A stretch of DNA of 64,000 bases from Microbacterium sp. SZ1. Lineage in GTDB: Bacteria; Actinomycetota; Actinomycetes; Actinomycetales; Microbacteriaceae. Location: positions 62,001 through 126,000 of the forward strand of contig NZ_LPVV01000003.1 of assembly GCF_002362255.1 (NCBI RefSeq). Direction: 5' to 3'. The notes below the pieces were generated by a model. It saw only the letters and a list, made by a program, of their open reading frames with translations. It ran no database searches and was not told where the DNA came from. How positions within the stretch are numbered: the first letter of the stretch is position 1; every line of letters starts with the position of its first letter. Of the stretch, positions 25,492 through 33,555 are shown one piece after another. The translations under genes and the position numbers were made by a program.

Positions 25492-26720
25492 GCGCGGTCC
25501 CACCCGAGCGTGACCGTGGTGCCCAGGTCCGACGACTCGATGTCAGCCGTCCCGGCGACCCCCGCCATGCGCGCGAGGATCGAGGCGCGGATGCCGAGAC
25601 GGTCGGCGCCGATCGCCTCGAGGTCGAAGCCGGGTCCGGTGTCGGAGATCGTCACCGTGATGCCCTCGTCGCCGCGACCCTCCACCAGGATGTGCAGGCC
25701 CCGTCCGTGGGCGTGTGTGACGGAGTTGCCCAGTGCCTGACGCGCCGCGAGCACGAGCGCCCGCGCGACCCGGCCGGGAAGGAGCCCGACACCGCCGCGT
25801 TCCTCGACGACCGCGTCGGCACCGAGTTCGGAGAGGGCGCGCCGCAGCTCGGCGACGATCTGCTCCGTCGCCACCGGATCGTCACTCCCCTCCTGCGCGA
25901 CCGCGGCCTCGGTGTTCGCCAGTCGGGTGAGCGCTTCGCGCGCCATCCCGACCGCGAGCTCTCGCGCTCGCTCGCCCTCCGCGCGCTCTACGGCGATGAG
26001 CGCGGCCAGCACACTGTCGTGCATGAGCGCCGACATGGCCACGCGCTCCTCCTCCGCCGCCGCGGCGGCCGCGGCGTCCGCGTATGACGACACCGCGCGC
26101 GCCCTCGCCTCGTCGACGCCGGCGGCGACCGATCGGAACATCCACCCGAGCGAGATGATCACGATGCCGAGGATGAGGGTGAACGAGACGTCGAAGGCCG
26201 TGGTCACCCAGAAATCGCGGGAGAAGCCGCCCTCGACGAGCCGGACGTACCCGTAGACGAAGGGGAGCGCGACCGCCCACGAGAACTGGAGCCACAGCGG
26301 GAACGCGAGCATCGCCGCGACGACCCCGACGTTGACGAGGAAGAAGATCCAGGGCTGGGTGGCGGAGCCGGCGGAGACGCCGACCAGGCTCGGCCACGCG
26401 CCGAGCGCGACCACGTAGACGACCGCGAAGAGACCGGATGCCGCGCGCACGCCCCGTCCGATCACACATGCCACCAGCATGAGCGCGAACGGGATGTAGA
26501 CGGCGAGCAGCGTGACGACGCGCGGCGTGTCGCTCCAGGATGTGGTCGGGATGGCGGCGAACAGCGCCTGAACGCCCAGGGCCGACGAGCCGATCGCCAC
26601 GACGGTCGCGAGGATGCGCTCCATGCGCTTTCCCGTGAAGCGCTCGAACTCGGTCTCCACGCTGCCGGGAGAGGGGATCTGACTCCAGGCTTCGCGGATG
26701 CTGAGCGGCTCAGTGGGCAC
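25488..26720 (-). CDS. Sensor histidine kinase, NarL-type (HPK7-like)
   Basis: 410 aa. Six predicted transmembrane segments (about 38-200) form the sensor. The dimerisation/phosphoacceptor region has the His-Asp motif MSALMHDSVLAALI (about residue 232). The HATPase_c domain carries an N-box-like ARQALGNSVTHAHG and the G-box ISDTGPGFDLEAIGADRLG with GIRASI. It should autophosphorylate and pass phosphate to the response regulator encoded just upstream, whose gene it overlaps by 11 bases. The GTG start at 26720 is supported by that overlap. Signal unknown. Confidence 0.85.
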   Translation of the reverse strand: MPTEPLSIREAWSQIPSPGSVETEFERFTGKRMERILATVVAIGSSALGVQALFAAIPTTSWSDTPRVVTLLAVYIPFALMLVACVIGRGVRAASGLFAVVYVVALGAWPSLVGVSAGSATQPWIFFLVNVGVVAAMLAFPLWLQFSWAVALPFVYGYVRLVEGGFSRDFWVTTAFDVSFTLILGIVIISLGWMFRSVAAGVDEARARAVSSYADAAAAAAAEEERVAMSALMHDSVLAALIAVERAEGERARELAVGMAREALTRLANTEAAVAQEGSDDPVATEQIVAELRRALSELGADAVVEERGGVGLLPGRVARALVLAARQALGNSVTHAHGRGLHILVEGRGDEGITVTISDTGPGFDLEAIGADRLGIRASILARMAGVAGTADIESSDLGTTVTLGWDRA

Positions 26721-27372
26721 TCGACGTCCCGTCGGCGGCGACGATCCCGTCCTCCATCGCTCGACGGAGCAGGTCGACTTTAGTGGGCGCAGGGCGACCG
26801 ACCTCGACGTACTTCACGCGGATGCGGGTGATGTTCTCCTTCGCCGTGGAGTAGGCCACCCCTAGGCGTTCGGCGACCGCCTTGAGCGGCAGGCCCGTGG
26901 CGTACAGCCGCAGCACCTCTCGCTCGCGTGTCGACAGCTGCGCGTCGGCGAAGTCGCGGTCGCCGTCGACGGCGCTCGCCCACTCCACGTTGTTCAGCGC
27001 TTCGCCCTGGGCCACGGTGCGGATGGCCTCGAGCACGTCGTCGAGTGCGGAGGACTTGCTCACGACGCCTGCGGCTCCGGCGACGAGCGCCTCCCGGACG
27101 GCAGCAGGACGATCGGCGACGCTGTGGATGACGACGCTCGCGCCGTCAGCGACGAGCGACGACACGTTCTCGGTCACCGTGGTGCCGTCGCCGAGCGTCA
27201 GGTCGAGCACGACGACGTCGGCGGGCGCGGCCGAGGTCGTCGCGCGCCAGTCGAGGTACGCGCCGACGGTGCTGCCGGAGAAGACGACGGTTCCCGCGCC
27301 GTCCCGCGCGCATGCCGCCTCGAGTCCCAGACGGACGGACTCGTGATCGTCGATCAGTGCGACCCTGCTCAT
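26710..27372 (-). CDS. LuxR/NarL family response regulator
   Basis: 220 aa. The receiver domain (1-120) has RVALIDDHESVRLGLEA and the phosphorylatable Asp in VVVLDLTLGDG (about residue 57). The C-terminal LuxR helix-turn-helix has LSTREREVLRLYATGLPLKAVAERLGVAYSTAKENI split across residues about 145-180. It is the first gene of a three-gene operon with the kinase and a degenerate-kinase membrane protein. TAGGCT six bases before the ATG suggests a leaderless mRNA. Confidence 0.9.
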   Translation of the reverse strand: MSRVALIDDHESVRLGLEAACARDGAGTVVFSGSTVGAYLDWRATTSAAPADVVVLDLTLGDGTTVTENVSSLVADGASVVIHSVADRPAAVREALVAGAAGVVSKSSALDDVLEAIRTVAQGEALNNVEWASAVDGDRDFADAQLSTREREVLRLYATGLPLKAVAERLGVAYSTAKENITRIRVKYVEVGRPAPTKVDLLRRAMEDGIVAADGTSSAH

Positions 27373-27378
27373 CCGCCC

Positions 27379-27384
27379 AGCCTA
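27379..27384 (-). promoter_or_regulatory. -10 box for leaderless response regulator gene
   Basis: On the minus strand TAGGCT ends six bases before the ATG at 27372. Confidence 0.5.
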
Positions 27385-27414
27385 CTGATTAGTCGAGTCG
27401 TTGGAGATCGCCGT

Positions 27415-28644
27415 TCAGCGGGTCAGCAGAGCGACGACCTCGAAGTGGTGCGAGTGCGGGAAGAGGTCGAAGGCGCGGAGCCGCCGCACCTGCCAGCCGT
27501 GCTCGCGGAAGGAGCCGAGATCGCGCGCCAGCGCGACCGGATCGCACGCCACGTAGGCGATGGCCTCCGGTGCGAGCGCGTTCAGCGCGTCGACGACCTG
27601 GCGTCCCGCTCCCGCACGCGGCGGATCGAGCACGACGGCGCCGGCTGCGGCATCCGACGGCAGACCCGCGAGGTAGCGGTCGACGCGCGCCGTCACGGCG
27701 GTCACATCGAGCGGTGCGAGGTTCGCGGCGGCATGCGAGGTCGCCCGCGCGTTCGACTCGACCGTGACGATGTCGGTCCCGCCGAGGTCCGCGAGCGTCG
27801 CTGCGAACAACCCGACTCCGCCGTAGAGGTCGTAGTGCGTTCGGCTCTCGTCGACGTGACCGTCGAGGATGCCGTACACCGCCGCATCGAGGACCGACGC
27901 GGCGCGAGGGTGCACCTGCCAGAATCCGCCCGCGTCGAGGTGGAACCGTCGATCGCCGACCCGCTCGTGCACGACCTCCGGCGTCGCCCTGCGGCTCGAC
28001 CCCCGTCTCGAGCGCTCGGGCCGCGCGTCGCGCCTGATGACGCGGACCTCGCCGTCCTCGGGCTCGACGAGATCGACGCTCCCCGGACGCGCGCCTCTCA
28101 GCCGCAGAGCCGCCTCTGCGACCGCAGGACGAGCGAGCGGGTGCGACCCGACCGGGATGACGCGGTGGCTGCGTGCCGCGTAGGGCCCGACCAGGCCGTC
28201 ATCGTCGACGTGGAGAGTGACCCGGGTGCGCCACCCGGTGCCATCGCCCGAGTCGACGGCTTCGATCTCCGGCGCGTCGAGCCCCGATCCGGCGAAGCGG
28301 TCGAGAGCCTCGCTGAGCACGCGGCGCTTCAGCACGCGCTGCTGCGCGAGGTCGATGTGTCCGAGATCCGCGCCGCCGGCGCGCTGCTCGGGCGCGCGCG
28401 AGACATCGGCCTCGGCCCAGACGTGTGGTCGACGGTGCGGCGAGGCGTCGAGCACCTCCACGGTCTCGGCCCGCCAGAAGCTCTTCGAGGAGCCCGTCGA
28501 TTCGGGATCGAGTCGTGCGCGCACCCGCTCGCCGGGAATCGCGTCGGAGACGAAGACGACGCGCCCCTCGTGGCGGGCGATGAAGGTGCCGCCGTGCGCG
28601 ATGCCGGTGATGTCCAGATCGAGCAGGTCCGAGGAAGAAGTCAT
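27415..28644 (-). CDS. Class I SAM-dependent RNA m5U methyltransferase (TrmA/RlmCD family)
   Basis: 409 aa. It has the N-terminal TRAM RNA-binding domain (LDLDITGIAHGGTFIARHEG) and a C-terminal Rossmann methyltransferase: YGGVGLFAATLADLGG (motif I), VLDPPRAGAGRQVVD, and AYVACDPVALARDL with the catalytic cysteine. The target is probably m5U in 23S rRNA or tRNA; which one cannot be told. There is no clear four-cysteine Fe-S cluster. The start ATG has TATCCT six bases upstream, and that -10 overlaps the one for divergent maf. Confidence 0.85.
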   Translation of the reverse strand: MTSSSDLLDLDITGIAHGGTFIARHEGRVVFVSDAIPGERVRARLDPESTGSSKSFWRAETVEVLDASPHRRPHVWAEADVSRAPEQRAGGADLGHIDLAQQRVLKRRVLSEALDRFAGSGLDAPEIEAVDSGDGTGWRTRVTLHVDDDGLVGPYAARSHRVIPVGSHPLARPAVAEAALRLRGARPGSVDLVEPEDGEVRVIRRDARPERSRRGSSRRATPEVVHERVGDRRFHLDAGGFWQVHPRAASVLDAAVYGILDGHVDESRTHYDLYGGVGLFAATLADLGGTDIVTVESNARATSHAAANLAPLDVTAVTARVDRYLAGLPSDAAAGAVVLDPPRAGAGRQVVDALNALAPEAIAYVACDPVALARDLGSFREHGWQVRRLRAFDLFPHSHHFEVVALLTR

Positions 28645-28667
28645 CCTTCGAGGATACGGTGGTGCAC
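28645..28667. promoter_or_regulatory. Divergent leaderless promoters with overlapping -10 boxes
   Basis: Only 23 bases separate the two start codons. The minus-strand -10 TATCCT (28656-28651) ends six bases from the methyltransferase ATG. The plus-strand -10 TACGGT (28655-28660) ends seven bases from the maf ATG. They share bases 28655-28656, so two polymerases could not occupy both at once. Confidence 0.6.
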
Positions 28668-29306
28668 ATGCGCGTCTGCCTGGCCTCGACCTCTCCCGCC
28701 CGTCTCATGCTGCTCCGACAGGCGGGCATCGAGCCGCTCACGGAGGCACCGGGGGTCGATGAGGAGGCACTCGCCGCGTCCGGGGCATCCACGCGCGGAT
28801 CAGAGCTCCCTCCGGCGGAGCTCGTGCTTCTGCTCGCGCGCGCCAAGGCCGCTGACGTCGCGCTCCGCCTCGCGGCCGAGGGGACGTTCGACGGGATCGT
28901 GATCGGCGGCGACTCGATGTTCGCGCTCGGCGGCCGCGTCTACGGCAAGCCCTACACTCCGGAGGAGGCGACGAGACGGTGGCGGGAGATGCGGGGCGCG
29001 ACCGGCATCCTGCACTCCGGACACTCCGTCTTCCGCGTCGCACCCGGCACCGAGCCTGTGGAGGCGACGGCGACCGCCGAAGCCTCCGTGACCTTCGCCG
29101 ACGACGTCTCGGACGCCGAGATCGCGGCCTACGTCGCCTCGGGCGAGCCCCTGCATGTGGCCGGCGCCTTCACGGTCGACAGCCTGGGCGGAGCGTTCAT
29201 CACTCGCGTCGAGGGCGACCCGTCGACGGTGGTGGGGATGTCGCTGTCGACGGTGCGCCGTCTGGCCACCCAGCTCGGGGTCCGCTGGACCGACCTGTGG
29301 TCGTAG
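28668..29306 (+). CDS. maf: Maf family nucleotide pyrophosphatase
   Basis: 212 aa. Maf proteins hydrolyse non-canonical or canonical pyrimidine nucleoside triphosphates (house-cleaning). The N-terminal LASTSPARLMLLRQAGIEP, the central GGDSMFALGGRVYGKPYTPEEA and the C-terminal VAGAFTVDSLGGAFITRVEGD match the family. The ATG at 28668 gives the usual N-terminus. It lies just upstream of the acyl-CoA carboxylase alpha gene, an arrangement often seen in actinobacteria. Confidence 0.9.
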   Translation: MRVCLASTSPARLMLLRQAGIEPLTEAPGVDEEALAASGASTRGSELPPAELVLLLARAKAADVALRLAAEGTFDGIVIGGDSMFALGGRVYGKPYTPEEATRRWREMRGATGILHSGHSVFRVAPGTEPVEATATAEASVTFADDVSDAEIAAYVASGEPLHVAGAFTVDSLGGAFITRVEGDPSTVVGMSLSTVRRLATQLGVRWTDLWS

Positions 29307-29371
29307 AGTCCCCTCCACGTTTCCCGATCTTTCTTGTGGGGAGTCGTCAAAGCGATCGGCACTCTTCTCGC

Positions 29372-29377
29372 TAGGCT
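29372..29377 (+). promoter_or_regulatory. -10 box for leaderless accA
   Basis: TAGGCT ends seven bases before the ATG at 29385. Confidence 0.5.
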
Positions 29378-29384
29378 GGCAACC

Positions 29385-31151
29385 ATGCCTGCTATCGCCA
29401 AGGTGCTCATCGCCAACCGCGGCGAGATCGCCGTACGCATCATCCGTGCCGCCCGGGACTCCGGGATCGCGTCGGTCGCCGTCTACGCCGACCAGGACCG
29501 CGATGCGCTGCACACACGTCTCGCCGATGAGGCCTACGCCCTCGGCGGCGCCACCAGCGCGGAGACCTACCTGCAGATCGAGAAGATCCTCTCGGTCGCC
29601 CGACGCGCCGGCGCCGACGCCGTGCACCCGGGCTACGGCTTCCTCGCAGAGAACGCCGACTTCGCGCGTGCCGTCATCGGCGCGGGCATGACGTGGATCG
29701 GACCGTCCCCCGAGGCCATCGAGGCCCTGGGCGACAAGGTCACCGCTCGCCATGTCGCCGAGAAGGTGGGCGCGCCGCTCGCGCCCGGCACGCCCGGTCC
29801 CGTCTCGGGCGCCGACGAGGTCGTCGCCTTCGCGGAGGAGTACGGCCTGCCCATCGCCATCAAGGCCGCCTACGGCGGCGGCGGACGCGGGCTGAAGGTC
29901 GCCCGCGAACTCGGCGAGGTCGCCGAGCTGTTCGAGTCGGCGACGCGAGAGGCCGTGGCCGCCTTCGGCCGCGGCGAGTGCTTCGTGGAGAAGTACCTCG
30001 ACAAGCCGCGCCACGTCGAGACGCAGTGCCTCGCGGATGCCGCGGGCAACGTCGTCGTCATCTCGACCCGCGACTGCTCGCTGCAGCGCCGCCATCAGAA
30101 GCTCGTCGAGGAGGCGCCTGCGCCATACCTGACCGAGGAGCAGAACGCGCAGCTCTACGCCGCGTCGAAGGCCATCCTCAAGGAGGTCGGCTACGTCGGT
30201 GCCGGCACCTGCGAGTTCCTCATCGGCGCCGACGGCACGGTGTCGTTCCTCGAGGTGAACACCCGCCTGCAGGTCGAGCACCCGGTGTCGGAGGAGGTCA
30301 CGGGCATCGATCTGGTCCGCGAGCAGTTCCGCATCGCGGCCGGCGGCACCATCGACTACGACGACCCCGCACCCACCGGGCACTCCTTCGAGTTCCGCAT
30401 CAACGGCGAGGACCCGGGTCGCGGCTTCCTCCCCCAGCCCGGACCGGTCCACGTCTTCAAGACCTTCGGCGGCCCCGGCATCCGCCTGGACTCCGGCGTG
30501 ACCGCCGGCGACTCCGTCTCCGGCGCCTTCGACTCGCTGCTCGCCAAGATCATCGTGACCGGCAAGGACCGCGCCGAGGCTCTGGAGCGCTCGCGTCGCG
30601 CGCTCGAGGAGTTCGAGGTGGCGGGTCTCCCCACGGTTCTGCCCTTTCACCGCAAGGTCGTGAACGACCCGGCCTTCACCGCGGAGAACGGCGAGTTCGG
30701 CGTCTTCACGCGCTGGATCGAGACCGAGTTCGTCAACGACATCCCCGCGTGGGACGGCGAGCTGGAATCCCCCGCCGCCGAGTCGGGTCGGCACACGGTG
30801 GTCGTCGAGGTCGGTGGCAAGCGTCTCGAGGTGAGCCTGCCCGATCGCGTCGCCGTCGCCGCCGGTGCCGTCGGACGCCCGGCCGCGGTGCCGCCGTCGC
30901 GCCGCAGCCACGCCACCTCCGTCAGCGCCGGCGCCTCCGGCGACGCGGTCAAGTCGCCCATGCAGGCGACGGTCGTCAAGGTCGCCGTCGAGGAGGGCCA
31001 GCAGGTCGTCAAGGGCGACCTCGTCGTCGTGCTCGAGGCGATGAAGATGGAGCAGCCGCTGCAGGCGCACAAGGACGGCGTGATCGGCAACATCAACGCG
31101 GATGCCGGCGCCACCGTGTCCGCGGGCCACCAACTGCTCACGATCAGCTGA
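29385..31151 (+). CDS. accA: Acetyl/propionyl-CoA carboxylase alpha subunit (biotin carboxylase plus biotin carrier)
   Basis: 588 aa. It carboxylates its own biotin with ATP and bicarbonate. The order is biotin carboxylase N-domain ([20 protein letters not shown]), ATP-grasp ([13 protein letters not shown], then [14 protein letters not shown]), C-domain, an Ala/Pro linker, and the biotinyl domain with the modified lysine in [11 protein letters not shown] about 35 residues from the end. The start ATG at 29385 matches the family. It works with the beta and epsilon subunits encoded at 20967-22795. It ends at a strong bidirectional terminator. Confidence 0.93.
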   Translation: MPAIAKVLIANRGEIAVRIIRAARDSGIASVAVYADQDRDALHTRLADEAYALGGATSAETYLQIEKILSVARRAGADAVHPGYGFLAENADFARAVIGAGMTWIGPSPEAIEALGDKVTARHVAEKVGAPLAPGTPGPVSGADEVVAFAEEYGLPIAIKAAYGGGGRGLKVARELGEVAELFESATREAVAAFGRGECFVEKYLDKPRHVETQCLADAAGNVVVISTRDCSLQRRHQKLVEEAPAPYLTEEQNAQLYAASKAILKEVGYVGAGTCEFLIGADGTVSFLEVNTRLQVEHPVSEEVTGIDLVREQFRIAAGGTIDYDDPAPTGHSFEFRINGEDPGRGFLPQPGPVHVFKTFGGPGIRLDSGVTAGDSVSGAFDSLLAKIIVTGKDRAEALERSRRALEEFEVAGLPTVLPFHRKVVNDPAFTAENGEFGVFTRWIETEFVNDIPAWDGELESPAAESGRHTVVVEVGGKRLEVSLPDRVAVAAGAVGRPAAVPPSRRSHATSVSAGASGDAVKSPMQATVVKVAVEEGQQVVKGDLVVVLEAMKMEQPLQAHKDGVIGNINADAGATVSAGHQLLTIS

Positions 31152-31165
31152 CGGCATCCGTCGAC

Positions 31166-31203
31166 GCGAAAGAGCCCCCGCCGCGGCGGGGGCTCTTTCG
31201 CGT
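31166..31203. terminator. Bidirectional intrinsic terminator
   Basis: A 17-bp perfect stem, GCGAAAGAGCCCCCGCC (31167-31183) with GGCGGGGGCTCTTTCGC (31186-31202), lies between convergent accA and the LpdA-like gene. It is A/T-flanked inside the stem (AAAGAG/CTCTTT), so it can serve both strands. Confidence 0.85.
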
Positions 31204-31218
31204 GGGAGGACACCCGGG

Positions 31219-32664
31219 CTAGTTGATCTTCGCGTTGACGAGGTGCATCGCACGGCTCGCGTCGGTGATGCTGCTGGACAGCGACGGGTACGCGGCGAAG
31301 ACGCGCGAGACCTGGTCGACCGTGAGTCGGCGCTCGACCGCGACGGCGATCGGGTAGATGAGCTCCGACGCCTTCGGCGCCACGATGACGCCGCCGATGA
31401 CGGTGCCGGACCCCTTGCGGGCGATGAGCTTCACGAAGCCGTCCTTGATGCCCATCATCTTCGCCCGGGGATTCGCGGCGAGTGGGAGCTTGTAGACGAG
31501 GCCGTCGGCCACCCCGTCCTCGACATCCTTCTGCGAGTACCCGACGGTCGCGATCTCAGGGGCGGTGAAGATGTTGGAGGTGATCTTGATGAGCTCCAAC
31601 GGGATCACGATGTCGCCCAGGGCGTGGAACACCGCCGTGCGCCCCTGCATCGACGCGACGGAGGCGAGCGGGAAGAAGTTCGTGCAGTCGCCCACCGCGT
31701 AGACGTTGGGCACCGAGGTGCGAGCGACGCGGTTGACCCGGATGTTGCCCTGCTCGGTGAGCTCGACACCCGCGTCCTCGAGCCCGATGCCCTTCGTGTT
31801 CGGGATCGAGCCGACCGCCATGAGGCAGTGGCTGCCCTCGACCGTGCGGCCGTCGGCGAGGGTCACGCGGACGCCGCCGTCGACCACCTCGACCTTCTCG
31901 GCGCGGGCCTTCGACAGCAGCTCCATGCCCCCGCGCTTGAAGACCTTCTCGAGCACCTTCGCGGCATCCTGGTCCTCGCCGGGCAGCACCTGCTCGCGGC
32001 TGGAGACGAGGGTGACCTTCGATCCGAGGTTCATGTACGCAGACGCGAACTCGGCACCGGTGACACCCGAGCCGACGACGATGAGGTGCTCGGGCAGCGC
32101 CTTCATGTCGTACAGCTGCGTCCAGGTGAGGATGCGCTTGCCGTCGGGCCTCGCGGAGTCGAGCTCGCGCGGCGATGCGCCGACCGCGACGACGATGGTG
32201 TCGGCCTCGACGCGATCGAAGTCGGTGCCGTCCTCGCCGGTGGAGACGACGATCGCGTTCGGCCCCTCGAGGCGCCCGTGCCCGGAGAGGATGCGCACTC
32301 CCGCCTCGAGCAGGGTCGAGCGCATGTCCTCGGACTGCTGACCGGCCAGAGCGATGAGCCTCTTGTTGACGGCGGCGAGGTTGATGGCGATCTCGGGCTT
32401 GAGCGGCTTACCGTGCTCGCCCTTCGCGTAGAACTGGACCCCGAGGTCGGACGCCTCGGAGATCGCGACGGCCGCGTCGGCGGTCGCGATGAGGCTCTTC
32501 GAGGGGACCACGTCGGTGAGCACGGCCGCTCCACCGACGCCCACCCGCTCCACAAGGGTCACCTCGGCTCCGAGCTGGGCCGCCGCGAGGGCCGCCTCGT
32601 ATCCGCCGGGGCCGCCGCCGAGCACGGCGACGCGCTGAGTGCGTTCGAAGGGGGTGGAAGACAT
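31219..32664 (-). CDS. LpdA-like NAD(P)H:quinone oxidoreductase (flavoprotein disulfide reductase fold without the redox cysteines)
   Basis: 481 aa. FAD site VAVLGGGPGGYEAALAAAQ, NAD site LIVVGSGVTGAEFASAYMNLG, second FAD segment YAVGDC, and a C-terminal dimerisation domain (PEIATVGYSQKDVEDG). Where dihydrolipoamide dehydrogenases have the CxxxxC dithiol, this protein reads GVGGAAVLTDVVPSKSL, so it cannot be a lipoamide dehydrogenase. It matches the mycobacterial LpdA/quinone reductase type. The ATG at 32664 was chosen; ATG 32673 is possible. The upstream frame is the antisense of the purine phosphorylase gene. Confidence 0.85.
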   Translation of the reverse strand: MSSTPFERTQRVAVLGGGPGGYEAALAAAQLGAEVTLVERVGVGGAAVLTDVVPSKSLIATADAAVAISEASDLGVQFYAKGEHGKPLKPEIAINLAAVNKRLIALAGQQSEDMRSTLLEAGVRILSGHGRLEGPNAIVVSTGEDGTDFDRVEADTIVVAVGASPRELDSARPDGKRILTWTQLYDMKALPEHLIVVGSGVTGAEFASAYMNLGSKVTLVSSREQVLPGEDQDAAKVLEKVFKRGGMELLSKARAEKVEVVDGGVRVTLADGRTVEGSHCLMAVGSIPNTKGIGLEDAGVELTEQGNIRVNRVARTSVPNVYAVGDCTNFFPLASVASMQGRTAVFHALGDIVIPLELIKITSNIFTAPEIATVGYSQKDVEDGVADGLVYKLPLAANPRAKMMGIKDGFVKLIARKGSGTVIGGVIVAPKASELIYPIAVAVERRLTVDQVSRVFAAYPSLSSSITDASRAMHLVNAKIN

Positions 32665-32709
32665 GCTTCCCATTCTCCCGCAATCCTGGCACCCGGCCGT
32701 CCACCTTCC

Positions 32710-32715
32710 TAGAGT
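32710..32715 (+). promoter_or_regulatory. -10 box for leaderless purine nucleoside phosphorylase gene
   Basis: TAGAGT ends six bases before the ATG at 32722. Confidence 0.5.
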
Positions 32716-32721
32716 GGATCC

Positions 32722-33555
32722 ATGCCTGAAAACCACAACAACCCCCTCGACGACCCGAATGCGAACCCCTTCGAGGTCGCAGCCGCAGCAGCCGCGGACA
32801 TCGCCCGGCTCACCGGCGTCGAGAAGCACGACATCGCCCTGACGCTCGGCAGCGGGTGGGGCAAGGCGGCCGACATCATCGGCGAGACCGTCGCCACGAT
32901 CCCCGCCACCGAGGTCACCGGCTTCTCGAAGCCGGCGCTCGAGGGGCACGTCGGCACGCTCCGCAGCATCCGCACGCCCGACGGCAAGAACGTCCTCGTC
33001 ATCGGCGCTCGCACGCACTACTACGAGGGCCACGGCGTCCGCCGTGTCGTCCACTCCGTGCGCACGGCAGCGGCCACGGGCGCCCGGATCATGGTGCTCA
33101 CCAACGGCGCAGGCGGCGTGCGCGAGACATGGAAGCCCGGCCAGCCGGTGCTCATCAGCGACCACATCAACCTGACGGCCGACTCGCCGCTCGAGGGCGC
33201 GACCTTCATCGACCTCACCGATCTGTATTCGTCTCGCCTTCGCGACATCGCACGCAGTGTCGACCCGTCCCTGGACGAGGGCGTGTACACGCAGTTCCGC
33301 GGACCCCACTACGAGACCCCGGCCGAGGTGCAGATGGCGAAGCACATCGGCGGGCACATCGTCGGCATGTCGACCGCCCTCGAGGCGATCGCCGCCCGCG
33401 AAGCGGGCATGGAGATCCTCGGCTTCTCGCTCATCACGAACCTCGCCGCCGGCATCCAGAAGACCCCGCTCAGCCACGCGGAGGTGATCGAGGCGGGCCG
33501 CGAGGCCGAGCCCGTCATCTCGGCACTGCTGGCCCGAGTGGTCGAGGCGCTGTGA
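32722..33555 (+). CDS. Purine nucleoside phosphorylase (trimeric type)
   Basis: 277 aa. It phosphorolyses inosine and guanosine to base plus ribose-1-phosphate. Characteristic segments are LGSGWGKAADIIGE (phosphate loop), THYYEGHGVRRVVH, LTNGAGGVRETWKPGQP, FRGPHYETPAEVQM and LGFSLITNLAAG (base-site Asn). It overlaps the sugar-phosphate mutase gene as GTGA, suggesting that released ribose-1-phosphate is isomerised by its partner. Confidence 0.93.
   Translation: MPENHNNPLDDPNANPFEVAAAAAADIARLTGVEKHDIALTLGSGWGKAADIIGETVATIPATEVTGFSKPALEGHVGTLRSIRTPDGKNVLVIGARTHYYEGHGVRRVVHSVRTAAATGARIMVLTNGAGGVRETWKPGQPVLISDHINLTADSPLEGATFIDLTDLYSSRLRDIARSVDPSLDEGVYTQFRGPHYETPAEVQMAKHIGGHIVGMSTALEAIAAREAGMEILGFSLITNLAAGIQKTPLSHAEVIEAGREAEPVISALLARVVEAL

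Noticed and set aside
28800..31253. 817-codon minus-strand frame opposite maf and accA
   Set aside because: Antisense shadow of accA and maf; it reads through a strong terminator and has no recognisable domain.
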